NCBI GenBank assembly: GCA_958510875.1
Contig: OY294068.1
Location: 165,673,962-165,737,961 of the forward strand
Source: Endomychus coccineus
Taxonomy: Eukaryota > Arthropoda > Insecta > Coleoptera > Endomychidae
DNA: 64,000 nt
Direction of reading: 5' to 3'
A program made the translations under genes and the position numbers. Shown piece by piece: positions 41,682 to 51,200 of the stretch. Each line of letters opens with the position of its first letter. Positions within the stretch are counted from its first letter, which is position 1. The notes below the pieces were generated by a model. It was not told where the DNA came from and did not search any database. It saw only the letters and a program-made list of their open reading frames with translations.

Positions 41682-42758
41682 TTATACAATTGAACTCTGT
41701 CCACTTCCCTCCTTTCCAGTAAAATTAACAACTTTAGTATCCACACTTGATACTCCGGAAACGCCAGAAAATATTTTATTGCCGATGTTCGACTTATTGG
41801 CTAGCGAGTCCTCAATATAGCCCTCCGCGACAGCGGAAGACTTCCATCCTCCATGTTGCTTCAACATTGTTATGTCCCCACCAGAATGCACCAGCAACGT
41901 GGCCGAAGTTCTACGAAAGCAGTGCCCGGTATACTCTTTCGCATGGGATAGTCCCAGAAAAGTAGCAATTTCTTCTGGCATTTTACCGAATTTGTGAATG
42001 CCAATGAATTGATGATGTGCTTTACCGTTCGCATATTTATAGAAGACACGCCGATTATTTAAATTCGAGGGTCTGGAGGCTGCATATTTTCTGTAAACGC
42101 TTAAATATTCCGTTACTACAAAAGATCTTGATCTTTTGGTCTTAGTATTTGGTAGCATAATTAGCAATTTGTCGCCCATATCATTTATATCATCTATTTT
42201 CATTTGCAAAAGCTCATCACATCTACAAGCCCCAGCGACTGCAACAATAATTACAACCTAAAATATAAATTGAAAATTAGTTCTTTAATCCATAATAGAG
42301 CATTTTCAATATATTCCTACCTTCGTACACAAATACAGTTCATCTGGGGCATCTGATAAAAATTTCTCGATTTCTTCTCTTTGAAAAACTCGGGATTTTT
42401 TTGCATAGAAACCGTCTGACTGGCGTTTCAAAAAAGCCCGTAACTTCTGGTATTTTGCCAAATCAATGTTATTTTTTATGTTCAGGGTAGCTTTCAACAT
42501 CGAATAGGTAGACCATAACGTTGAAGGCTTCATTTTCTTTGAAAGATCGGAAAAATAGACAATCAGCTCATTTTCAGAGAAAGATCCTATATTTTTCTTC
42601 TGTCTATATTCCATGAATCTGCTGTATGTGAGTTCATATACAGTTCTTGATTTTTCCGGTAAAAGGTTAAATTCCACATCTCGCGCCTGGTCTCTTATCT
42701 CAGGTGGTGTTAATTGCATCAATTCATCCTCACTTTGCAGTAATTCCATTTCTAACAT
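41682..42758 (-). CDS. Crypton-type tyrosine recombinase, intact, two exons
   Basis: Exon 1 is 42758-42321 (146 codons). A 63-bp intron (GT at 42320, AG at 42258) is followed by exon 2, 42257-41682 (191 codons plus stop), in phase 0, giving 337 aa. The N-terminal half (about residues 20-140) is a helical core-binding domain (EKSRTVYELTYSRFMEYRQK, SENELIVYFSDLSKKMKPST). The catalytic domain shows GACRCDEL with Arg158, GHCFRR with His258 and Arg261, KQHGGWK with His281/Trp284, and nucleophile Tyr293 in VAEGYIEDS. Arg158 appears only after splicing, supporting the intron. Such enzymes cut and rejoin DNA through a 3'-phosphotyrosine. It is the only undamaged element-type ORF in the window, so it is either a recently active Crypton-like element or a domesticated host gene. 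AATAAATAAA signals lie just downstream (minus strand, about 41650-41640). Confidence 0.85.
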
Positions 42759-42769
42759 GACAACTTTTC

Positions 42770-42785
42770 AAAATTGACAATGACA
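42770..42785 (+). repeat. 16-bp direct repeat, right copy
   Basis: Identical to 41546-41561. It lies 11 bp upstream of the recombinase ATG, so a promoter would have to lie outside this repeat. Confidence 0.6.
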
Positions 42786-42982
42786 AAGTAAACAGTAAAC
42801 AAACATATTCCACAAACGTCATCAGCGGTAAACATAGTAACGCAGGGCCCAGTTACCTTTAATAAAATAATTTAGTTATTTGGATATTGATAATGAAACG
42901 CAATTTAAATATGAAAAAGTCGATTTTGCGTGGAATTGGAACAAATTTGAAGAAAAAATTATATGTTTCACACGGCAGAAAA

Positions 42983-43061
42983 GCAGATTTAATGCCTTGG
43001 CTGGTTTCATAGCCTCGCTACGCTCGGCTATGAAACACCAGCCGCGGCATTAAATCTTGTG
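42983..43061. repeat. Long hairpin right of the recombinase gene
   Basis: Left arm 42986-43014 (GATTTAATGCC...TTTCATAGCC) and right arm 43026-43056 are reverse complements except for a dinucleotide change and a 2-base insertion. They flank an 11-base loop (TCGCTACGCTC). Its outer text TTTAATGCC matches the palindromes at 41443-41496, and a half copy (CTTTTATGCCTAG) follows at 43062-43074. Confidence 0.8.
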
Positions 43062-43084
43062 CTTTTATGCCTAGTAAAACAAAT

Positions 43085-43495
43085 AACTATTGAATGAAAA
43101 TAATGCAAACAAAAAATTCCTAGAAGAATTTATAGATATATAAACATAATTCATCTTTCTGGAAAGTAAAATAAGAATAAGAATAAGAATATGAGAATAC
43201 GTTTATTGAAACAAAACTGGTATTATGTGAATACAGAAAAATTGACACCTAAACCCCAAGAGGTTTGTATTGTGTCGTAGAATCTATTACAATAGTACAA
43301 TAGAGAATTAAATATTTTGATTTATTAGTCAGATAATAAATATAATTTATATCTAGAGTGAGCAATATAACAATAATTAAGAAACACTGAGACAACTCAC
43401 AAATATGTGGGCGTTATCAATGAGATAAGTATATTCAGATGAACATTCTACGCAGGTCTTTTCGAAAAGCAGTGAAAAAGTTATTTATTTCTTAT
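43085..43495. other. No gene seen
   Basis: A short AATAAG run at about 43170-43190 precedes TACGTTTATTGAAAC, possibly a LINE tail on the minus strand, but no coding part was recognised. Confidence 0.4.
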
Positions 43496-43797
43496 ACTTT
43501 GACTACACGAGACGGAAACCCATAATGTTCGAGGAACATCATGTGAGCCAGTGGTGGAATGTTGGAGGAGGAGATAGGCATGCGAATTTTTCAGGTTTGG
43601 AGGTATGAGCATAGGAAAAGACTTCATTGGGTAAAGAGTTCCACAACTTCATTGTTCGAGAGAACAAGTCTGTAGCAAGAAGTTCGACAGGTCTCGAGCT
43701 TGACTAGTTCGCCTATCGGGAATCTCTCGCGGTGGAACAACAGGCGAGATTTCTGATGAACAGCACCGACCATGGAAATATCTATAGAAAAGGCAGG
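43496..43797 (-). mobile_element. Jockey/CR1-like LINE 3' end (33.8 kb family)
   Basis: Closely parallels 33846-34160: TTTGACTACACGAGA, GGAAACC.ATAATGTTCGA, GAACATC, GGTGGAAT, GGAGATAGGCAT, AAGAGT.CCACAACTTC and CAACAG.CGAGATTTCTG in the same order. Only the 3' UTR and last codons remain. Confidence 0.75.
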
Positions 43798-44155
43798 ATC
43801 CAAGACCTTCCTCGTATGTTTGGAAGTATGTGATTCAGTGCTGGGGAAGAGGATATTATAAGACTTATTTGTGGTCTTAACAGATTCAGCGCTGTGCTTT
43901 TTTTACATCAATGCTGCGCATCACGCGCCACTATGAATGGCTCCCTGGAGATGGGAAATGTGGAACAAACCTCATTCAGTTGGATGGGGAAATGGTACGG
44001 ACCAATGGAGACGAGACAACGGTTGAAGAGAACACCATCCAAGTAAACATAACAAGGGTATGTCTAAAGGAGATAGTATCAACCCTATTGTTGAGGGATG
44101 ATGTAGTCCTAAATGCTACAGAAAAATTTAAGAGCTCTCTATGGAACATCATCTA

Positions 44156-44340
44156 GGAAGGTCTTAAAATCACAGAGAAATGGTGTAAATTAGCCGGGCT
44201 AAGAAATTAGTCCTAGTAAAACTGCAGTGGTGATATTCAACAGGAAATTTAACATGGATCACTTCAAGCAAATTGGGCTGAATGGAATGAATGTTTGCTG
44301 TCAAGCTCTCATCTGTGACCAGTATTTAAAAACTGTAAAT
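44156..44340 (+). pseudogene. LINE reverse-transcriptase fragment
   Basis: The plus strand reads GLKITEKWCKLAGLR, then with a stop and shift KTAVVIFNRKFNMDHFKQIGL. The E.WC...GL.ISP.KTA...F.RK pattern is the RT thumb-proximal block of I/LOA-like LINEs. Short and broken. Confidence 0.55.
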
Positions 44341-44399
44341 AAGAAGACGATTTGTACCCTAATGGTATGCAGAAGGATGGTAGGTAGAACATCGGTTAG

Positions 44400-44870
44400 C
44401 ACTGAATGACCACAATTGGTATTAGTTGAGATGGTACCAGGCTTGATAAAAAGTTCAGTGCACTTAGCCAAAGACCCTTGTACACTATCCCTTGCTACGT
44501 TTTTCAGGGGGTATATGGATACCCCGCTGCTCGGCAGAATTCTAAGGTCTGTTTTACGCTTAGATCCTTTATGTCATCGGCCATAAGTCCGGTTCGAACG
44601 AGCGTAGGACATTCACAAAGAAAGTGGGTTGACGACTCATCTTTCTTTCCCCAGCATCTCATACAGAAGGAAGTGTCACTTGACCAACAATGCCCTTAAT
44701 GCTGCAGTCGGTGTACTCTTCCGCGTTGATGTACTGCTCCCTGTGTATTTTGTCCAAAAGTTTCTGGGCTATAACCAGCGCGGTTCTTTTCCACCATACG
44801 AGAACTGCATGACTGAGTCTTGGGATAATAATGTTCACAATGATCGAGAGGCTCATCAGCACCTATGATA
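44400..44870 (-). pseudogene. LINE ORF2 C-terminal fragment
   Basis: Minus strand: IIPRLSHAVLVWWKRTALVI, AQKLLDKIHREQYI, then CWGKKDESSTHFLCECPTLV, a cysteine/histidine motif as in the post-RNase H region of I/LOA-like LINEs. It is in opposite orientation to the adjacent RT fragment at 44156, so the two are separate pieces or an inversion. Confidence 0.55.
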
Positions 44871-45304
44871 AAACACTCGAGGCTCTTAATGGAATAACAA
44901 GCTCTATATGAAATTGAATTGAATGATTTCATATGGACCAAAATATTAAAACCGAATCACAATTTTAGGAAACATCTATAGGTTTGGTATTTGTTCAAAA
45001 GCGAATTACTCTGTTGGGCAATGAGAATAACTTACTTTATATCACAAATGCCATAATAGAACATATTTTCGGCAACCACTCATATCGCGAACTATTTATT
45101 TTGGAAGAATGAGCACCTATTATTTTTTTAGTTTTTACCAAAGTTATGAACGAAAATACGGAAACATTGAATTTAATATTTTTGAATTATAATTAGTGAT
45201 CAATTATTATTAGGGAGAATTGATCAGAAGTCTATTAGCCACTAAGAATTGATCTCCAAATTTATGGATGTATATATTTATTAATAATGATTCTTGACCC
45301 AGGT
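44871..45304. other. No gene seen
   Basis: AT-rich, no supported feature. Confidence 0.45.
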
Positions 45305-46215
45305 ATGAATTATATGTAAATTCTCGGGAAATAGGTCACACTAACACATATGCTTATTTTTTTTCGTCTTTGCGTACGTGTTGGTCTCATGACCATCAAC
45401 AGAAGACCTATCAATGTCTTAAAACTAATTGTAGCAAGCACAAAGCATCTTTATCGCACTAATTTCAATTTAAAATGCCCACGTTTCGAAACGAACGGAA
45501 ACACGAGTAATCGAAATTTTAACACATGTTTTGAGTATATGAATATGTATCAAGAATCCACTACACAGCAATCTACTTATAATACTCGAAATCATCTTAA
45601 GCAATATTTCAGTAAGACTGAAACTAAAATATACTTTTAATATTATAAAGACGCATGTAGGAATTTGCTAGGGTTTTAACAAATTTAATTAGTATACATC
45701 TGACTTAATGATTCACAGACTTGGAATCATCTCCAGGGTAGATCTTTTATAATAATTGGTTTCTTTAGTTGAAATATTAACATCTTTGTAAGCGAATTGA
45801 TAGTTCAAAACAATGTTTAGCAAGGGCGGTGGAATTTTCTAAGTACCTACTATAGTTATAACCATAGATTCTGTTTTGTAAATATTGTTCAGAGATTCCT
45901 GTATAAGTCCCATCGCAATCTAAACAATATAATTTATATACTGTGTGGGTTTGTTTATCTTTAGGTATTAAAGGTTTTACATTTGAAAAATATTTACCAA
46001 CAAAGTTAGTAGGTTTATGCGCAACATTTATAACGTACTTTTTTTAATTCCTTAATTTTCTGTGAGGTCTCCAGAATGTGAGGTAATGTTATAAAATTAT
46101 CTGTATCACCATTATATTTATATATAACGTACCATTATAGATTTTGTTTATTCTTTCTTTAATGATGGGGTTGAAAGAGTAGCTATTCATTTCCAGTGTA
46201 TTACGAATATAATAT
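45305..46215 (-). mobile_element. Penelope-like element, degenerate 3' half
   Basis: Minus strand: NSYSFNPIIKERINKIYNGT, then CLDCDGTYTGISEQYLQNRI with the GIY-YIG core and NSTALAKHCFEL, followed by the 3' UTR, hammerhead relic and terminal GAGAATTTACATATAATTC (45305-45330). Multiple indels relative to the 6.3-7.2 kb copy. 5'-truncated near 46210. Confidence 0.78.
45365..45407 (-). ncRNA. Degenerate hammerhead motif (PLE)
   Basis: Minus strand: CUGUUGA replaces CUGAUGA (invariant A6 changed) and ACAC replaces the GAAAC run. Stem II (GGUC-AUGA-GACC) survives. Predicted inactive. Confidence 0.65.
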
Positions 46216-46374
46216 ATTAAATTGGGTCGACGTAAATTGCTTTTAGATGTAAGTAAATTCAGTCTCGGGTGTTTTTAAGGTTTACGTAAACTGAGTCTCA
46301 GGTCTCAGGTATATACCTGGTTGCAGGGTCAGAAACTTAGCATGTAGTACCTGCAAGTACGCAAGTATTTGCGC

Positions 46375-47430
46375 AATAACCATTATAGATTGTTTATTGT
46401 ACTCCCTTTGTTTCTAACCTAACCTAAACTAATCTAACCTAACCTACTGGCTCAACTTTGTTGATATATGATGCAAATATTGTAATCGCTCTAATCTTAA
46501 CACTCATAATAACCAATAATTAGTCCCATTTTCATAGACATACGTAAATTCAGTCAGACTAATAAATTCGTACTAAGTAAATTGAGCCCCTCTGATAAAA
46601 TTATACTACGTAAATTGAATTCCAAGTTTCAACATAATTCCTAGAATATTCTTAGAAATGAGAGTGTTTTGATTAGCGCGATTACGCTATTTGCATTCTA
46701 TATTAACAAAGTTAGGTTAGTAGGTTAGGCTAGGTTATGTTAGAAACAAAGTACTATAAACAATCATTATTGGTTATTATGAGATTGTTAAGATTAGCGC
46801 GATTACAATAGTTTCCTTCTATATCAACAAAGTTAGGTTGGTAGGTTAGGTTAGGTTAGGTTAGAAATAAAGAGGGTACAATAAACAATCATTATTGGTT
46901 ATTAAGAGATTGTTAAGATTAGAGCGATTACAATACTTTCATCCTATATCAACAAAATTAGGTTGGTAGGTTAGGTTAAGTTAGGTTAGGTTAGAAACAA
47001 AGAGGGAACAATGAGCAATCATTATTGATTATTCTGAGAGTATTAAGATTAGCGCGATTACAATATTTGCATTCAATATCAACAAAGTTAGGTTAGTAGG
47101 TTAGGTTAAAAATATTGTAATCGTGCTTCTCTTAACACTCTCAAAGTAACCAATAATGATTGTTTATTGTACCCCCTTTGTTTCTAACATAACCTAACCT
47201 AGCTTTGTTGATATAGAATACGAATATTGTAATCGGGCTAATCAAAACATTTCTAAGAATATTCCGTAACTTTGTTGATATAGAATGCAAATATTGTAAT
47301 CGCCATAATCAAATATTTCTAAGAATATTCTGAGAATTATATGGAAACCTGGGACTCGATTTACGTATTATGATTTTATCACTGAAACTGAATTTACGTA
47401 AGAATATGGAAATGGAACTCAATTTACGTT
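46375..47430. repeat. Fold-back array of 121-130 bp units with TTAGG tracts
   Basis: AACAAAGTTAGGTT-type units begin at about 46705, 46826, 46951 and 47081 (spacing 121, 125, 130). Each contains GGTTAGGTTAGG tracts, AGAAACAAAG, CAATCATTATTGGTTATT and AAGATTAG(C/A)GCGATTACAAT. Inverted copies lie at 46380-46525 and 47110-47310. Flanking ACGTAAATTGAATT and its reverse AACTCAATTTACGT bound the array. TTAGG is the insect telomere repeat unit, but these tracts are only 2-4 units long and interstitial. Confidence 0.8.
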
Positions 47431-47460
47431 TTCCGATTGAATTAGCTAGTCCTTAGTAAA

Positions 47461-47881
47461 ATGCTAAAATGTGAAATTATATTGTACAATTAATTTTAGA
47501 ACAAAATAAGGGGTAAACCCTGTTTTTTATTCTTATTCTTAGGTGGATCATAATTTTTCTAATTATATTTCAATTCAGAATCAACATTACAGTATTGTTC
47601 CGCAGGAAATTCAAGATAGAAAAATGCAAGTACATCTACCTAATGTTTGAATATCAAACCAAAACAATTCATGAATGAAATGTCTATCCCACCTCATTAC
47701 AAACCATTTCCTATTGGCTCAATAAATGCTCGGTTCCAACATCCTACTGTTGTGTCAAACAACTCGATCTAATCAAGAACTATAATACACTACACGCTCC
47801 ATGCACTTCGTTCTCAACCTTCGTTGAGGTAACAGCAACAGCTCAATTCGCTCTAGAGTTACCTACGGCCCTACGTATAAA
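47461..47881 (+). promoter_or_regulatory. Putative 5' region of the CDK-inhibitor gene
   Basis: The 420 bp between the TTAGG array and the start codon. The last ~100 bp are less AT-rich (CTCAACCTTCGTTGAGG is a hairpin, then CAGCAACAGCTCAATTCG) and likely contain the 5' UTR. No clear TATA box; the start site is not defined from sequence. Confidence 0.4.
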
Positions 47882-48227
47882 ATGAATCAACCCTCCTGTA
47901 AACTCGTATTCCTTAAAACAATCGAGAGGCCAATTTTGAAAGTGAGGGTTCCGAATAACGAAAATATAGTGACAGTCAGTGCAATAAAAAAGTGTTTATT
48001 CGGCAAATCAGATCCTGCCGATACGAAGAAATTGTTAGAAGAACAAAAAGAGATTGATCGCAAACGAATAATGGAACGTTTCGGCATCGACATAACTCAG
48101 ATCGACAATCTCGAAAACGAAAACAATAGAAACATTCCAAATTTGAATAAAACTAAAAAGAAGAATGTTGGAAATAGGAAAAGGAAATCTCCATCAAGTG
48201 AAAATAAAGATCAAGGCAAAATCACAG
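47882..48227 (+). CDS. dap: CDK-inhibitor exon 1
   Basis: ATG at 47882, 346 nt, ending ATCACAG before GTAAGC, a near-consensus donor. Encodes residues 1-115 plus the first base of codon 116. Without splicing the frame stops six codons later (GKLSSD). Confidence 0.78.
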
Positions 48228-51200
48228 GTAAGCTAAGCAGCGATTGATCAATTTTTTTATGAAAGTGGTTGTTGTTGGGTTCATAATTGTCAAAGTGTGG
48301 TATCATGTAAATGCAACCGATAAGTTTAAGGAAAAATTTGCATGTTCCTAGTAAACTATAAAACAGATAACACTGTTATTAAGAAACATTACCCTTATCC
48401 ATTATAAATACTGTTACCATCTACCAAATAGCCATCTTCAGAGTAAACTAAATTAGAAAACAGAATGTGCTTGTTTAAATATTATTCTGATAATGGCTAC
48501 TAGGCAGTTGAATGGTCCTCGGTACTTACTCAGTATTTTTAGTGGATAATGGTGACTGTTTCTTATTTAAAATGTTATATAGTGTACTCACAGTGTGAAC
48601 TCTTTTATAGTTTATTTGTATTGTATTTATTTCCAATTGACGAAAAATAACTAAGTTAATCTAAAATAATTAAAAATGCATTATGGAAACGCGGAATAGA
48701 AAAAATAGTATAAAAACTGGTTGCTTTAGGCATTTTAGCACACTCGATCATTGAACATGAGCTCATACGCCAAAAGCATGCCTTATGAAACTTGTTCTTC
48801 AATATAATTACTATTGGCTATTGGGGGACAAATATGAAATTAGGATGATTACAATTCAAAGTAAGATGTTCATGTAAATTCAAAAAAGAAACCGCCCTGT
48901 AGAATTTGGAATATTAATAAATTATGCCCAATTACGGCAAAGTATATTTTTTGAGTATTATAATAGACTGATGACTTATGTTAGGAGTCGATTATAAAGT
49001 GAAATGAGGGAACCTTGTAAAAGGCAATAAACAAGTGAAACCTCATGAAAAGCATTATTTAAACGTACTGATTTATGACGGACTAATGTTTTTATCATGC
49101 AATCTGAAACTTATCAACATGAAACAAAAGCATCTTTTGCACGTGCTGCATACAATATTTCCAGAAGATCCCATAACATGGACCCAAAATTTTGCGAATG
49201 GTCGTTATCTACCTGAAATTTCAAATAAGTTCTTACAAGCTAATGAATCGTTACATTCAAAATACAAAGAAAACGATGGATTTGTCTGTGGAATTCCCAA
49301 CTTATCATGGCTTCTGAATTGTTATGTGTTGTTCGTTATATTGATAATGAAAATTGTTCCACAACTTGGACACCCTGAGGATGCCTACCATTAGAGGCGG
49401 AACGTCGGTGTGTAACAGTGCCATAAAGGCGCGAAATGACTAAATGACGTTAGGTATTCAATTATAATGTAATTCAGTATGAGGAGAGTAGAATCATCAT
49501 TGTGTAGTTAGTATAATCGATTTTAAATTGTGGTATTATTGAGAATGATAACGACTAGACTTGTAAGAGACAACAATCATTACGTTGTCTGCATATAATT
49601 AATATTCTCTAAAAGGCATGATGCCATTTCTATCAAGGTTCCAACTGTGTAGTCAGTTGTTGGAATAAGATTTAATGTAAACTAGAGATTACTTAATTTA
49701 TTCAAATCAGTTAGGAAGTTGCTCTTTATATTTTTTTGTAAAATAATTAACTTCGTGAAATATATGTACTTAATCTTAGTATCTCTCACTTTTATTCTAC
49801 GGAAATCAGTAATTTTACAGCAACTGAACAAAATATCAATCAATTCATTTCAGTTAGGAAGGGATAATAGTCCGGTCAAATTAGCCAATTATCCCAGGAA
49901 ATTTTCCGGATTCAACCAAATGAGATGCGGTTTTTGCAAACTGTTCGGGAGGCCAAATAGATCATTTGAACAATATAAAATATTGCCGCTAGGACGTTCT
50001 CTAGCTTTGGGAGCATAAATTGGTCAATTTTCATGTCCAATTTTTGAGAAAATTCGGGAAATCCTTAAATAGTTCGCAAAGTGGCCAAAAAATCCCACTC
50101 GGAGGTTTTCGAGGTCGCTGATCAAGATTCCGACGTCAGATTTTACATTTGACCACTTCCTGGGGAGTAATTGGCCAATTATTGCCCCAAAAATGGGGCA
50201 AATCGACAAATAGTTCGCAAAACGGTTTTGGCCCTTGGAACTTACTGGAGTAAACAGTATGGACCTAAGGCTAGAAAGTTTGGAAACCCCTGATGTAGAC
50301 TATTATTGAGATGTCACAATCTATTTTATTTGTATCTATTTTGTGGTCAATTTTGATAGATCGTGTGCCAGTATAAAACAAGGTTCAGGTATTCAGAGAG
50401 TAAAGTCAACAAGAATCATCATCAACGTATTCACTAAAGATAGCCATTTATCCAGTGCCGCATAAAACCTTGTGGGGGCCCTACCCCCTTCTCCTGCGGA
50501 TACAAAATCAATGTATTGAACTAGGAATGAAAAGATAACATTATTTAAACAATTCAATAATTCTCAATATATAATATATTTTTATTTCTTACAAAAATAA
50601 TTTTCTGCTAATATTAAATAATAAATAATGTTACATACTGGTAAATATAACTGTTTTTTCAGTTATATAAGATCACACAAACACCTTTCTAATCTTTTTC
50701 GAGACAAAAGTATTGATGACATCATTTAAATCTGTTTCTCGCAATATGTCACTCATTCAATTTTCTATATGTAAGAACGAATTTTATAATATAATAAGAG
50801 AGATAGCTGATCACATGCTTTGTAAAATAGAAACAAGACTCAAGAAAAATTGTTTATAATTTTATTTTTGTAATAAAATAGCAAACTAATTATACCTACA
50901 TAGTTTTTTAAACTAAAAAATGTACTGTTCATTCAAAAAAATTATTTATTGTACTCTCATATGTGGAGTAGTATTCAGAGATTTAAGGGGTTGCGGTTAA
51001 ACATGGAAAATGGTAAAGTTAAAACTTAAGAACTTTCACCCCTTACATAAACAGAGGCACAAGCTAGTACCTTAGCTCATAGTCTCGTCGATCTTAAATA
51101 CGGCCCTTCACTCTATATACTCATGATAGTTTGAGCATTCAGACTTTTTTGCGTCTTATGAAGTTCGGAGGTAACAAGTTTGAAACAGCAAGTTACGTTG

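Noticed and set aside
46375..47430. True telomere end
   Set aside because: TTAGG tracts are only 2-4 units long, occur in both orientations inside larger units, and unique sequence and a gene follow.
49035..49394. 119-codon plus-strand frame as a gene
   Set aside because: No recognised domain; it runs into a retroelement-like ribozyme tail and has no independent gene signals.
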